Below are positions 49,622-59,543 of a stretch of 64,000 nt of DNA, one piece after another. The stretch is taken from contig JAHBVK010000020.1 of NCBI GenBank assembly GCA_019637555.1, forward strand, positions 33,456 to 97,455, written 5' to 3'. The notes below the pieces were generated by a model. The model was not told the DNA's origin, ran no database searches, and saw only the letters and a list, made by a program, of their open reading frames with translations. A program made the translations under genes and the position numbers. The stretch's first letter is position 1, and every line of letters begins with the position of its first letter. The stretch is from Anaerolineae bacterium (lineage in GTDB: Bacteria; Chloroflexota; Anaerolineae; Aggregatilineales; UBA2796).

Positions 49622-51256
49622 CTACGGTCTACCACGTCGGCGCTGCTCACCGATCTGTGTGACCGTGCTGTTGATGGTGAAACTGGTGTACTGCGTACCC
49701 GGCGTATAAGTGCCGCCGCTGTACAATCCGTCACTGGCGCTGCCATCATAGCTGCCACCGAGATAGACATTGTACGTTGCGCCCGTGACCAGATTGGGCG
49801 ACGACACCGCGATGGACTGGAATGACTTTTCAGGGGCGAAGGTCAGCACTTCTTGACCATCGGCGCTCTGGATGCTCACCAACGTGCCAGCGGGTTGCAC
49901 CGCACTCAGGTTGAGCAGCAGCGCGTTCTGTGTACCGCTGGAAGTCTGCGCCATGCCTGCGCTGCCTGCCGCCACGAGGAAACCGCCCGACATCGTGAAG
50001 GTGCCATCGTAATCGACAGCAGCATTGTTGTTCGCGGTAGGACCATGAACGATCACCACGCCATCCGTGATGGTGATAGAACCATTCGAGTCGATCCCAT
50101 CGCCGTCTGCCTTAACCACCACGTAGCCGCCATTGATATACAGATGATAATTGGGCACATCCCCGGCGGCATTCAAGCCATCATCGCGGGAAACGAGATG
50201 GATATTGCCATCATTGATCGTGATCACGACACCTTCGATGCCTTCAAGGGAATTCGTAATGTCGATCACGCCGTTGTTGATCTCAACCGAGTTATCGGCG
50301 TGAATGGCGTCATCGCCAACCGCGATGTTGAACGTGCCGTTGTTGACGATCAACTTGTCATTGGAGTGCAGCCCGTCATCCGCCGCATCAAGGGCGAACG
50401 TGCCATTTTCGATCAGCAGCGTCGTGCCAGCTTTGATCGCTTTGGCGGAGAGGTCTTCAGAGATCACACTCTGGTTGCCGCCAGCCGTGACGATAGTGAA
50501 CTCGCCATTGTTGATGGTCGCCGCCGTTTCCGCCGCGATGCCATCCCCACCAGTGGTCAGCTTGAACACGCCGTTCTCAATGGTGATGTAGCCTAACGAA
50601 GTATCTTCATCATTGTCGGACTTGAGCGCATCGCCCTGCGAGGTAACGGTGATATTGCCGCTGTTGATCAGCAGATAATCCTTACCGCGAATGCCATCAT
50701 CCACTGAGTTCACGGTGATCGTGGCATCGCTGATCGTCAGCCCATCTTTGCTGGCGATACCGTCGTTGTAATGGGCATCAACGGTTAGCGTACCGCTGCC
50801 GGAGATCGTCAGGTCATCATCGCTGAAGATCGCTGCGTTAGGCTCATCATCTTCAGGATTGGCATAGACATACGTTTCGGCGTCGGAAACATAATTCTGT
50901 GTACCCTCCGTCACCACAATTGCCGCGCTCTCCGCGTTGATGATATTGATCGCGGCGCTGCTGGAGTTGCTAATATTCACGCCGTTCAAGATCAGCGTGA
51001 CCAGTTCGGCATCTTCGCTGTTCACCGCTACTTGTCCATCGGTCAGCGATCCCGTCAGGCTGTAGGTTCCGGCGGCGGTGATCGTCACCGTACTGCCCTC
51101 AACAGTTGCGCCTATCCCATCTACGGCGATTGAATCGCCATTCAAGGTGATCGCCGTGACTGGCGCTTGATCCTCGCCCTGCGCGTTGCTTACGCCATAA
51201 CTCAACAGCGCGATCACCGCAGCAGCGAAAGTGCGTGATAGATAGTTCGTTCTCAT
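49622..51256 (-). CDS. Secreted DUF4353 (Cthe_2159-like) carbohydrate-binding beta-helix protein
   Basis: 544 residues. Signal peptide (about 1-25, TFAAAVIALLSYGVSNA). The rest is a regular series of about 22-residue coils: ISGSGTLTVDAHYNDGIASK, DGIRGKDYLLINSGNITVTS, INNGEFTIVTAGG, IENGTFALDAADDGLHSN, INNGVIDITNSLEGIEG and so on, with repeated DDG/DGI turns. This is the pattern of the Cthe_2159 family, which folds as a right-handed beta-helix, binds calcium through the Asp-rich turns and binds acidic polysaccharide. The C-terminal about 120 residues are a separate beta domain. Monocistronic as far as visible. Confidence 0.85.
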   Translation of the reverse strand: MRTNYLSRTFAAAVIALLSYGVSNAQGEDQAPVTAITLNGDSIAVDGIGATVEGSTVTITAAGTYSLTGSLTDGQVAVNSEDAELVTLILNGVNISNSSSAAINIINAESAAIVVTEGTQNYVSDAETYVYANPEDDEPNAAIFSDDDLTISGSGTLTVDAHYNDGIASKDGLTISDATITVNSVDDGIRGKDYLLINSGNITVTSQGDALKSDNDEDTSLGYITIENGVFKLTTGGDGIAAETAATINNGEFTIVTAGGNQSVISEDLSAKAIKAGTTLLIENGTFALDAADDGLHSNDKLIVNNGTFNIAVGDDAIHADNSVEINNGVIDITNSLEGIEGVVITINDGNIHLVSRDDGLNAAGDVPNYHLYINGGYVVVKADGDGIDSNGSITITDGVVIVHGPTANNNAAVDYDGTFTMSGGFLVAAGSAGMAQTSSGTQNALLLNLSAVQPAGTLVSIQSADGQEVLTFAPEKSFQSIAVSSPNLVTGATYNVYLGGSYDGSASDGLYSGGTYTPGTQYTSFTINSTVTQIGEQRRRGRP

Positions 51257-51401
51257 TTGTTACTCCTGCTCTCAATTTGCATACAACAGATCATCAGATA
51301 ACAATGCACAAAGGACATTGAATTGAGGTCAGGATAACGGAGAGATATTCAAAAGTGGTGCAGAAGTGAATTGATTTTGCGGTGTAAGACTCGGTTAGCA
51401 G

Positions 51402-51968
51402 TTAGAACAACGATAGTTGTTGCGCTGGTGGTTCAGCAGGTGGTGCCGACGGTGAGGAGGTAGAAGCATCAGACTCGTCGTTGTCATTGTCAGTAGCGGC
51501 GGCATCGACAACATCACTGATTTCGGCTGCTGGCTCTGCTTCTAGAATTTGTTCGACCACTTCCGGCGCTATCGGTAAATCGAGGCTTAGATTCTGTTCG
51601 GCGGTCAGATCAACATCAGGTGGGGTCACCACATCTTCAATTTGCGACTGCTCACTGGGTACGGCGTCAAGTTCCGACTCGGCGGTTAGTGCTTCAGCTT
51701 CTGCCTCCATCTCCGCCACATTAACAACGTCGTAAGTAGCTTCCGCACCTAACTCATCAGTGGCAATTTCTTCCGGAACATCACCGAGTACCTCGTAACG
51801 AATGCGCTGAAAATCTTCAAACGTGAAGCCAGTTGTTTCCAGCACTTCGCTCAAGCTCTGCTCGTTGTTGCTATCGCGCACCTCAATCACGTAGCGCAGA
51901 TGTGCTTCCAGGCAAGCTCTCCACTCCGCGTCAAAAGGATACTCCACCACGATCTGCGCTCTCCGCAA
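51402..51968 (-). CDS. Small acidic protein with C-terminal beta-clamp-binding motif
   Basis: 188 residues. The first 60 residues form a compact helical/strand domain (IVVEYPFDAEWRACLEAHLR, then FTFEDFQRIRYEVLGDVPEE) that I do not recognise. Residues about 65-180 are very acidic and low in complexity (Glu, Asp, Ala, Ser), likely disordered. The protein ends PAQQLSLF, an exact match to the QL(S/D)LF pentamer by which bacterial proteins bind the DNA polymerase sliding clamp. A flexible tether ending in such a motif suggests recruitment to replication or repair sites. Directly downstream (7 bases) of the beta-CASP nuclease gene, same strand. Confidence 0.65.
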   Translation of the reverse strand: MRRAQIVVEYPFDAEWRACLEAHLRYVIEVRDSNNEQSLSEVLETTGFTFEDFQRIRYEVLGDVPEEIATDELGAEATYDVVNVAEMEAEAEALTAESELDAVPSEQSQIEDVVTPPDVDLTAEQNLSLDLPIAPEVVEQILEAEPAAEISDVVDAAATDNDNDESDASTSSPSAPPAEPPAQQLSLF

Positions 51969-51975
51969 ACTGCTA

Positions 51976-53388
51976 CTAGACTACAAAACTTTGATGCAAA
52001 TCTGGTATTTCGACGCGCTCAAAGCCAGTTTCTTTCTTCAAGCCCTCAGCAAGCGCGTTCAAGGGCGCATCTTCACCGTGTACGAGGAATGTGCGAACTG
52101 GCTTCTTCTTGTACGATCCCGCCCAATCCAGCAGCGCCTTGCGATCCGCGTGCGCTGAGAATCCGCTGATCTTCTCTACCTGCGCCCGCAGGCGATAGCT
52201 CTCGCCGAAGATATTGACGGTATCTTGCTTCTCCTCGATTCGCCGTCCGAGCGTATGCTCCGCTTGGAAGCCCGCGATCAATATGGTGTTGCGGGGGTCT
52301 TCGATGTTGTTGATCAGGTGATGTTGAATGCGTCCGCTTTCCGCCATGCCACTGGCGCTGATGATCACCGCTGGTTCGCGTAGGAAATTCAGTTCCTTAC
52401 TGTCTTCCACCGAGCGCGTATAAGTTAGCCCTTGAAAACCGAAGGGATCACGATCCACGCCGCGTTCGCCGCGCATAAACTCGCGGGTTTCCTCGTCGTA
52501 ACATTCGGGATGATTGGCGAAGATTTCGGTCACGTTCACAGCCAGCGGACTATCCACGAAGATCGGTAAGTGTGGGATCTTGCGGCTGATCGACAGCTTG
52601 TGCAGCGCATAGACGATCTCTTGCGTGCGCCCGACGGCGAAGGCAGGGATGATCACTTTGCCACCACGCTTGTAAGTATCGATCACGATTTGCTGCAAAC
52701 GTTTTTCGCTGTCTTGCAGTGATTCATGCAGTTTGTCGCCGTAGGTACTCTCCATGATCAACACATCGGCATTATCGATCTTGGTCGGATCGCGCAGGAT
52801 CGGTAACCCCGGCTGACCGAGATCGCCGCTGAACACCAGCGTCACATCGCGGCTTGCCTCACGATCCTCAATGCTCAAGATGACAATGGAACTACCGAGC
52901 ATGTGTCCCGCATCTACAAATTTGAGCGTGACACCGGGCAAAATCTTGACCGAACGGTCATAACCAATAGCATGAAAGTTAGAGAGTGCGCGGGCAGCAT
53001 CCGGCTGCGTGTAGATCGGTTCGACAGGTGCTTCCCCTTTGCGCGCCCGTTTCTTATTGGCGTACTCCACGTCTTTTTCTTGAATGTGGGCGCTATCCAT
53101 CAACATTGCGCCGCATAGATCGCGGGATGCAAAGGTGGTGAAAATATCGCCGTCGAATCCACTTTTGACCAGATTGGGAATGTTACCAGAGTGATCGATA
53201 TGAGCGTGGGATAGCACTAGCACATCAACACGGCTGGCTTCAAAGGGCAGCTTGCGATTGCGTTCATAAGCGTCTTGACGCTTACCCTGATAGAGTCCGC
53301 AGTCCAGCAGAATTTGTCGTTCGTTTACTTCGATGAGATGCTGCGATCCAGTAACCGTTCGTGCAGCGCCGTGAAAAGTAATCCGCAT
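51976..53388 (-). CDS. Beta-CASP metallo-beta-lactamase-fold nuclease
   Basis: 470 residues from ATG 53388, decided by AGAGGA and the conserved MRITFHGAARTVTGSQHLIE start. MBL motifs: SHAHIDHSGNIPNLV (HxHxDH), DAGHMLGSS, FSGDLG; beta-CASP motifs: DE-rich insert, PAFAVGRTQEIVYAL, SGMAESGRIQHHL, then GFSAHADRKALLDW and VHGE at the RNA-specificity end. Members are RNases of the archaeal-CPSF/TTHA0252 type, exo- or endonucleases acting on RNA. The gene after it encodes a clamp-binding-motif protein, which hints at a nucleic-acid function near replication. Upstream is the polysaccharide operon, 46 bases away. Confidence 0.9.
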   Translation of the reverse strand: MRITFHGAARTVTGSQHLIEVNERQILLDCGLYQGKRQDAYERNRKLPFEASRVDVLVLSHAHIDHSGNIPNLVKSGFDGDIFTTFASRDLCGAMLMDSAHIQEKDVEYANKKRARKGEAPVEPIYTQPDAARALSNFHAIGYDRSVKILPGVTLKFVDAGHMLGSSIVILSIEDREASRDVTLVFSGDLGQPGLPILRDPTKIDNADVLIMESTYGDKLHESLQDSEKRLQQIVIDTYKRGGKVIIPAFAVGRTQEIVYALHKLSISRKIPHLPIFVDSPLAVNVTEIFANHPECYDEETREFMRGERGVDRDPFGFQGLTYTRSVEDSKELNFLREPAVIISASGMAESGRIQHHLINNIEDPRNTILIAGFQAEHTLGRRIEEKQDTVNIFGESYRLRAQVEKISGFSAHADRKALLDWAGSYKKKPVRTFLVHGEDAPLNALAEGLKKETGFERVEIPDLHQSFVV

Positions 53389-53434
53389 AGCGCGTCCTCT
53401 TGAAAGGATGAATAATGCCACATCTAATTGTAAC

Positions 53435-55075
53435 TCAACGCGATGGGAGTCTATACAAACGGTAACCACCGATCTCGAACGCTGGCGAATCATCGGCTAA
53501 CCACAGCGGGTCGTCTTGTGGACGTAGTACCACGTATTCAACACCTATCAATTGATCGGCGGTGGCGGGAAGTTCGCCTGTCAGCGCGGTCATGGAATCG
53601 AGATAATACGGTAGCAAAATATCAGTGGTGAGCAGTCTCGCAGGTGGCAATGTGTTGATGTACTGCGCCATGTCGTAGCGCACGCCCACGCGAATGCGGT
53701 GTTTCTCCGCATCGCTGAGGATCGGTGATCTGAGCAACTCAGTCTTGTGATCCACCGCGATATACGCCGACTGCGCCGACAAGACCACCACCGCGATCAC
53801 GAATACCGCTTGAATTACCCGATTCGACCACAAATCTGCGATCAGTAGCGCCGCCAGCACCGCGATCAACGGCGTTAACAGCAGCAGGAAACGCGGATCG
53901 TAGGATGCCAGCAGCCACCATGCTGCGAAAAATGGCACGTAGAAGATCAGCAAATGGATGACCGCCCGATCTGCCAGTTTACGCCGCAGCAACCGCCAAA
54001 GCGCGTAGAGCAAACCAGGTGTGAAGATCGCGCCTGCCAGCGAATACTGACCAAAGCTTAGGTAAGGAAATAGTGAAGTGATCTCACGTTGCGCCTGATC
54101 CGTCCACGCTGTCGGTGGCAGCAGCACGCCAGCCATGATCAACGTATGGGCGTACCACGCGCCAGCCGTCACCGCGATACCACCGAAGATCAGCAGGAGA
54201 TCACGAATCGACGGCAGCGATTTGCGTCTCAAGCTGACGTATACCAGCCATAACAGAATGATGATCGGCAGCACCACCGTGTTATTCTTCGTCCACAGCG
54301 CCAATCCCGCCATGATCCCGCCGAGCAAGGCATCCTGCGGGCGGTTATCGCGCTGCCAGCGAAACAAAAAAAGTACCGTCAGCGCGTAAAAAAAACCAGC
54401 GGGCAGATCGACATATCCTGTCGATGACCAGTGTGCGAACGGCGGCGTGATCGCTACCAGCAGCGCAGCGATCAAACCTGTGCGGCGATCTTGCAGCTCA
54501 CGTCCGATCAGGTACGCCGCGCCGATACAGCCGAGTGAGAGCAGCGCGGGGATCAAGCCAGCAAGGTACTCGTTGAGTTGTCCCGCCACCTGATGCACAA
54601 AGGCGTACCACAGCGGCACCAGCATAGGATAAGTCTCGTAGAGCGTTCCTTGCGGCAGCGTTTGAGTGTGATAAATCTGCTTGCCAAACGCTGCGTAGAT
54701 CGTGATCGCGTCGTCAATGGCAGGGGGCCAGTACGTGGCATTGAACAGGATCAGCACCGCGATCACTGCGATGATTCCTAACGCGCCGATCTCATAGCGA
54801 TTTAAGGGAGGAGCAACATTTGCTGATTGTTGGCGACGGGGCAGCCAGATCATCCACCCGAGCAGGCTGATCAGGGCTGCCGTGATCGCCGCGATCCGCC
54901 AGTCAATCAGGATGCCTAGTAGTCCCTGCCACAGCATCAGCAGTGAGACCAAACCAACGCTAAGCGCCAGCGTTGTCGTCCACGTCAGTACCGGATCGCG
55001 GCGATTCCCTAGCAGCAGTCGCACCAACGGATAGGTACTGACCAACATCAGCAGCGTGATCAAGATAGCGATCAT
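53435..55075 (-). CDS. Polytopic glycosyltransferase (GT39-like)
   Basis: 546 residues with about 12 membrane helices. A first outer loop (FNATYWPPAIDDAITIYAAF) carries the Asp pair expected of GT-C/PMT-like enzymes, and a second conserved loop EYLAGLIPALLSLGCIGAAY follows. The C-terminus (about 430-546) is soluble. Would transfer a sugar from a polyprenyl-phosphate donor onto the exported glycan or a protein. Last gene of the polysaccharide operon; its ATG overlaps the stop of the CgeB-like gene (ATGA). Confidence 0.8.
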   Translation of the reverse strand: MIAILITLLMLVSTYPLVRLLLGNRRDPVLTWTTTLALSVGLVSLLMLWQGLLGILIDWRIAAITAALISLLGWMIWLPRRQQSANVAPPLNRYEIGALGIIAVIAVLILFNATYWPPAIDDAITIYAAFGKQIYHTQTLPQGTLYETYPMLVPLWYAFVHQVAGQLNEYLAGLIPALLSLGCIGAAYLIGRELQDRRTGLIAALLVAITPPFAHWSSTGYVDLPAGFFYALTVLFLFRWQRDNRPQDALLGGIMAGLALWTKNNTVVLPIIILLWLVYVSLRRKSLPSIRDLLLIFGGIAVTAGAWYAHTLIMAGVLLPPTAWTDQAQREITSLFPYLSFGQYSLAGAIFTPGLLYALWRLLRRKLADRAVIHLLIFYVPFFAAWWLLASYDPRFLLLLTPLIAVLAALLIADLWSNRVIQAVFVIAVVVLSAQSAYIAVDHKTELLRSPILSDAEKHRIRVGVRYDMAQYINTLPPARLLTTDILLPYYLDSMTALTGELPATADQLIGVEYVVLRPQDDPLWLADDSPAFEIGGYRLYRLPSR

Positions 55076-56253
55076 GCGTAGGACTTAATGATTTCCACAA
55101 GTTGTTGGGCGCGGTGGCGGAAAGTATGTTCCTTCAGCACGCGCTGGCGGGCGGCGGCACTGATCTGTTGGCGTTCGCTGTCGTGAGCAAGCAGCCAGCG
55201 GTAACGCTCCACCGCTTCCGCTGCGCTGCCAAGGATCACAATTTCCTTATCTGGCTCGAACCATGTTTCCAAGCCGAGATATGGATTAGAAACGATGCAC
55301 GCCCCCATACTTGCCAGCTCGAAGGGACGCGAACTTGACGAGGCGAATACTGAGGCGTGCGCTTTACGTGTGACGCACAAATTGATCCGGCTGCGGCAAG
55401 AGTATTCGCGTAGTTTGCTGAAGGAGAGATAGGGCAGCATCTGCGTCTTGCCTAGATCGCCAAGCTGACGCCCGCGCACCGCGAACTTCGCTTCCGGCAT
55501 CTGCTTACTGGCATCCGCGATCATGCCGTCGATCCACTCCTCGCGGTATTCGCGCGTATGACCGTAGAAGAACACGTCAATGTCTTGCGGCACATCCACC
55601 GGACTAAACACATCAGGATCAGCGCCGTAATACAGCGTATCGACACGCCGTGCGCCCATCTTTAACAGCGCCTCGCCACCGCCAAGACTGTTGGAGATGA
55701 AGCCCGCGTATTCTTTCACATCAGCGCCGTAGTAGATTTTGAAGCCGCTGGAGAATCCCGCGAAATTCGGCAAGCTGGCAGGTACATCGCCGTCGTAGTA
55801 CAGCACAGGCTTGTTGAACTTGTGCTGCACGTAAGTTGCCAAGCCAACCACATGATTCAGCGGGATCGTCAGGAAGATCACCGCGTCGATGTCGGGGTGC
55901 TTGGTCAGCGTGCGATCCATGAACGAACGCCAGCGCGGAGCGATTAACTGCTGCGCCACGCGGCGCTGCAACTGATCAGAGGTAGACTCGCCGCTGGCGG
56001 AAGTGTTGACGGCGTTATTGTTCGTGCTGCGTATCTGCACCAATTTACGCAGCGCCACGAATAGATCGCCCTCGCGCTTCACCGGATTCGCCAGCGCCTG
56101 CCACCACAAACTTTCGATTGCTGGTCCCTGATAAGTAGTTGCCAGCACATCGACGCCGATCTCGTACAAGCCCTTCAATAACTGCCACCACGCAGGCGTG
56201 GCGCTGAATGGCTGCGTCAGATCAAGCGACGAAGCGACAATGAGCAGTTTCAC
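55072..56253 (-). CDS. CgeB-like glycosyltransferase (GT-B)
   Basis: 393 residues. N-terminal Rossmann half (MKLLIVASSLDLTQPFSATP) and a C-terminal half with DIDVFFYGHTREYREEWIDG and SSRPFELASMGACIVSNPYL, followed by LETWFEPDKEIVILGSAAEA: the pattern of the CgeB/DUF3880-type glycosyltransferases, in which the Glu of RPFE binds the nucleotide-sugar. Cytoplasmic. Coupled by ATGA overlaps to the ABC ATPase before it and the membrane glycosyltransferase after it. Confidence 0.82.
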   Translation of the reverse strand: MKLLIVASSLDLTQPFSATPAWWQLLKGLYEIGVDVLATTYQGPAIESLWWQALANPVKREGDLFVALRKLVQIRSTNNNAVNTSASGESTSDQLQRRVAQQLIAPRWRSFMDRTLTKHPDIDAVIFLTIPLNHVVGLATYVQHKFNKPVLYYDGDVPASLPNFAGFSSGFKIYYGADVKEYAGFISNSLGGGEALLKMGARRVDTLYYGADPDVFSPVDVPQDIDVFFYGHTREYREEWIDGMIADASKQMPEAKFAVRGRQLGDLGKTQMLPYLSFSKLREYSCRSRINLCVTRKAHASVFASSSSRPFELASMGACIVSNPYLGLETWFEPDKEIVILGSAAEAVERYRWLLAHDSERQQISAAARQRVLKEHTFRHRAQQLVEIIKSYA

Positions 56254-57539
56254 GAGGCTGCCCCGCTTTCTGCAATAACTTCGCTAGAGCATGATTCCCA
56301 CCGGTGATCAACGAATACTTCGCCTTGCACACCCGTCAGCCGTTCACCCGTCTCGAAGAAATCACCGGGATCGACGACAAGGCGGAAAGCCGAGGTCAGC
56401 GCATCACTGATCACACCGTTTACTTCACCATATACATTGCACTGATACACACCCGGACGTAAGTTCAGCCGCTGCCAAACACACTCGAAGTAACCGGACT
56501 GCCGTACTTGCAGCGTCATCATCTGCGTGTCGCGCGTGTTCAGGTTGGTCAGCACTACACCCTGATCGTTGCTTACCGTAATCGAGAGCAGTACTGAGGC
56601 GCTTGCCAGTTCTTCCTGCGCTTCGTAGCACAATCGCATTTTGAAAGTCTGTCCGGCGGCGACAGAGGCTTGTGGATGGTCCTGATCGCTGCGCAGTTCC
56701 ACCTGCGTAAAGCGCAAGAAACCATCGCCACGCCGATCCCGCCGTTCGCGCAGCGAGAATACGGCATCAGGATCAGCGGTAAAAACGCCCGGCGACTGCA
56801 TATAATGGCGCACCGCCTCGTCGGGGGTACCATTGAATACTAAGCGTCCTTTTTCTAGCACAATGGCAGAGTCACAGAACTGCCGGATGCTGTGCGAGTT
56901 GTGGCTGACGAACAGCGTAGTGCAGCCCATCGTCGTCAAGCTGGCGATCTTCTCCAACGCCTTACGTTGAAAGGAGACATCGCCCACTGCCAGCACTTCA
57001 TCGACCAGCAAAATATCAGCGTCTGTGTGAGCTGCGACGGCGAACGCCAAACGCATGTACATGCCACTGGAATATCGCTTCACCGGAATATCGATATAAC
57101 GGGCGATCTCCGCGAACTCCACGATTTCATCAAAGCGGCGGGCAATATCGCGGCGGCGCATTCCCAGAATAGTACCGTTGAGGAACACATTCTCACGTCC
57201 CGTCAGATCAGGATGAAAGCCCGTGCCCACTTCCAGCAGCGATCCCACTCGCCCACGAATATCTACATAACCCGCCGTCGGCTCAGTGATCCGTGAGATG
57301 ATCTTGAGCAGCGTCGATTTGCCTGCGCCATTGCGCCCGATCACTGCCAGCACCTGCCCCTGCCGCACCTCGCAGGAAACATCTTGCAGCACCCAGATCC
57401 GCTCGATCTTGCCGCGCTGCTGAGGTTGATCCTGTTGCAGATCAGCGATCAAGCGCTCCGAGCCGATTTTGGCGAATTTAGAGCGGGTGATGGAGTACTG
57501 CTTGCCCAGTTCATGAGCGCGAATGACGATTTCAGCCAT
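56250..57539 (-). CDS. Polysaccharide ABC exporter, ATPase subunit (Wzt-like)
   Basis: 429 residues. ABC domain (about 1-245) with Walker A GRNGAGKST, signature YSSGMYMRLAFA and Walker B ILLVDEVLAVGD; the long insert before Walker A (RLIADLQQDQPQQRGKIERI) is typical of the Wzt/TagH group. The C-terminal domain (about 265-429, KMRLCYEAQEELASASVLLS, FFETGERLTGVQGEVFVDHR) is a Wzt carbohydrate-recognition domain, which in O-antigen systems reads the terminal cap of the finished chain before export. Works with the permease six bases upstream. Confidence 0.93.
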   Translation of the reverse strand: MAEIVIRAHELGKQYSITRSKFAKIGSERLIADLQQDQPQQRGKIERIWVLQDVSCEVRQGQVLAVIGRNGAGKSTLLKIISRITEPTAGYVDIRGRVGSLLEVGTGFHPDLTGRENVFLNGTILGMRRRDIARRFDEIVEFAEIARYIDIPVKRYSSGMYMRLAFAVAAHTDADILLVDEVLAVGDVSFQRKALEKIASLTTMGCTTLFVSHNSHSIRQFCDSAIVLEKGRLVFNGTPDEAVRHYMQSPGVFTADPDAVFSLRERRDRRGDGFLRFTQVELRSDQDHPQASVAAGQTFKMRLCYEAQEELASASVLLSITVSNDQGVVLTNLNTRDTQMMTLQVRQSGYFECVWQRLNLRPGVYQCNVYGEVNGVISDALTSAFRLVVDPGDFFETGERLTGVQGEVFVDHRWESCSSEVIAESGAAS

Positions 57540-57545
57540 GGTGGA

Positions 57546-58403
57546 TCACAAGGTATCGACGGCGTTGCGCTCTACACGACGATAGAGCAGGGACGAAGCT
57601 AGAAATAGAACAATTGTGAGGATCACGCTGTACGCTACCTCTGATAGTGGAAATGGCTGCTGCAAATTCAGCATCGACCACTGTGCAGCCAGCACGAACC
57701 CCACCAATGGATTCAACTTGTACAGCATCAGCCAGTTTTCCGGGATCAGTGTAATCGAGTACACCACTGGCACTGAATACATCGCCATTTTTAGTAGAAA
57801 TGGCAGCGCCGTTAGCAGATCGCGGCGGCGTATGCTTAACGCCGAAACAGACATCCCCACGCTGATCGCCAGCAGCAAAATTCCCAGAATAATCACTGGC
57901 ATCAGCAGCATTCGCGGAGTGATCGGCACGTGGTACAACAGCAATAATAAGATCGTCACCCAAAAGGCGATCAGGAAGTCAATCAGACCGGATAATACGC
58001 TGGCAACGGGCAGCACGATACGTGGGAAATACACTTTCGAGATGATGCCCATGCCAAACAGCAAGCTGTGACTGGCGCGCGCCACCGAATTCTCAAACAA
58101 CACCCAGATCACCGTGCCAACGTTGGCGAATACCAGATAATCTACGTTGCCGTCCGGTTGAAGGTTTGCCAGTCGTCCAAAGATGATTGTGAAGATACCG
58201 GAGGTCAGCAGCGGCTGTAGGATCACCCAGAATACGCCGAGTGCCGTCTGCTTATAGCGCACCCGCAGATCGCGCAGTGCGATCATGACCACCAGATCGC
58301 GGAATGCCCACAATTCACCGAAATTCGGGAGTGACCAAACGCGGGTTGCCTGAACGCGGACAAAATCCTGAAGTGGTGCGCGAGTTTGTGTTTGCGTAGA
58401 CAT
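57546..58403 (-). CDS. Polysaccharide ABC exporter, permease subunit (Wzm-like)
   Basis: 285 residues, ABC2-type membrane protein with six helices. Characteristic start FRDLVVMIALRDLRVRYKQT, ALGVFWVILQPLLTSGIFTI, and the C-terminal LYKLNPLVGFVLAAQWSMLN. Forms the channel with the Wzt-like ATPase to move undecaprenyl-linked glycan across the membrane. Between the GT4 genes (21-base gap) and the ATPase gene. Confidence 0.93.
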   Translation of the reverse strand: MSTQTQTRAPLQDFVRVQATRVWSLPNFGELWAFRDLVVMIALRDLRVRYKQTALGVFWVILQPLLTSGIFTIIFGRLANLQPDGNVDYLVFANVGTVIWVLFENSVARASHSLLFGMGIISKVYFPRIVLPVASVLSGLIDFLIAFWVTILLLLLYHVPITPRMLLMPVIILGILLLAISVGMSVSALSIRRRDLLTALPFLLKMAMYSVPVVYSITLIPENWLMLYKLNPLVGFVLAAQWSMLNLQQPFPLSEVAYSVILTIVLFLASSLLYRRVERNAVDTL

Positions 58404-58424
58404 GATTAGCGGATTATACCCACC

Positions 58425-59543
58425 TCAACCGCGATGGGGAGTGCGCCGAATCACAGTCGCATATACATCACTTACTCGTGCGGCGACCTGCTGCCAGGAG
58501 TTTACTTCCGCCCATTGGCGACCTGCTGCGCCCATCCGTGATCGCAGATTGGCATCTCGCAGTAATTGGATCGCCGTCTCTGCCAGTGCTTCTGGATCGT
58601 TTTGCGCGATCAGGAAGCCCGTTTCGCCATCGCGGATCGCATCTTCAGCGCCACAATCCAGCGTGCCGATCACAGGCAGTCCGGCAGCGCTCGCTTCCAG
58701 ATAGACCAGACCGAAGCCTTCAAATTTGCCATCCGCCGTGTTGATTGCGGGCAAAGCAAACAAGTCGGCAGTGTGCAATAGCTCCAGCAAGTCTGCATCG
58801 GAGATACGCCCCGCGATGCGTACAATATCCGCCGTGCCATCGCGCTTCAAAATCTCGCGGATGCTGGCGACATAAGCAGTATCCGAATCGCTGCCAGCGA
58901 ACACTGCACGAACATCCGGCACTGCCGCGCGTATTTGGCTCATCGCCCGTGCTAAGATGTGAAATCCCTTGCGTGCCTTATGTTGACCAACTGCCACAAT
59001 CGTGGGCGCTGCGGACTTACGTGGGATTGGTGTTTGCGTCTGGAACTTGGCGAAATCCACACCGTTCAGGATCACCTTCGTATTTGCTTCTGGCAGTGCT
59101 ATTTTCACTTGCTGCTGTGTGTAGCTACTGACGCAGAGGATCACAGCGCGGCGATAAGCGCGGCGATACAACCAGCCTAGCTTGCCCGCCAGCGTACGCG
59201 GAAGATAAGTGCCGTGGGCGGTGACAATCAATGGCTTATCGGCAGGCGCACAGATCGCAAATGGCTCGGCGCTGATATGAACCAGATCGCACTCCCGCAC
59301 CAACCGACTGACCGCATATCGAGCAGCTAAAAGACGCAGATTGAGCCAGCGCACAGGCGGTGTTATCGACGGCAGCAAGCGATGATAACCAGCAACGGGC
59401 AGATCAACCGTTGGTGGCGCGTCGCTGGAGGTGATCAGCACGATCTCACTCCCTCGCTGCGCCAGTGCAGTGATCAAATCGCGCGCGTAACTTGCCCAAC
59501 CATGTGCGCCGACAGGAGGGGTGGCAAGCATAGCGATCCGCAT
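58425..59543 (-). CDS. GT4-family glycosyltransferase
   Basis: 372 residues, GT-B fold. MRIAMLATPPVGAHGWASYA opens the first Rossmann domain; VAVGQHKARKGFHILARAM opens the second, with FEGFGLVYLEASAAGLPVIG containing the conserved ExxxxxxxE retaining-GT4 motif. Uses a nucleotide-sugar donor on a lipid-linked acceptor in the cytoplasm. Start overlaps the stop of the previous gene by one base (TGATG). Confidence 0.9.
   Translation of the reverse strand: MRIAMLATPPVGAHGWASYARDLITALAQRGSEIVLITSSDAPPTVDLPVAGYHRLLPSITPPVRWLNLRLLAARYAVSRLVRECDLVHISAEPFAICAPADKPLIVTAHGTYLPRTLAGKLGWLYRRAYRRAVILCVSSYTQQQVKIALPEANTKVILNGVDFAKFQTQTPIPRKSAAPTIVAVGQHKARKGFHILARAMSQIRAAVPDVRAVFAGSDSDTAYVASIREILKRDGTADIVRIAGRISDADLLELLHTADLFALPAINTADGKFEGFGLVYLEASAAGLPVIGTLDCGAEDAIRDGETGFLIAQNDPEALAETAIQLLRDANLRSRMGAAGRQWAEVNSWQQVAARVSDVYATVIRRTPHRG

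Noticed and set aside
49853..50596. 247-codon plus-strand frame opposite the DUF4353 gene
   Set aside because: Its repeats mirror the beta-helix coils of the real gene on the other strand.
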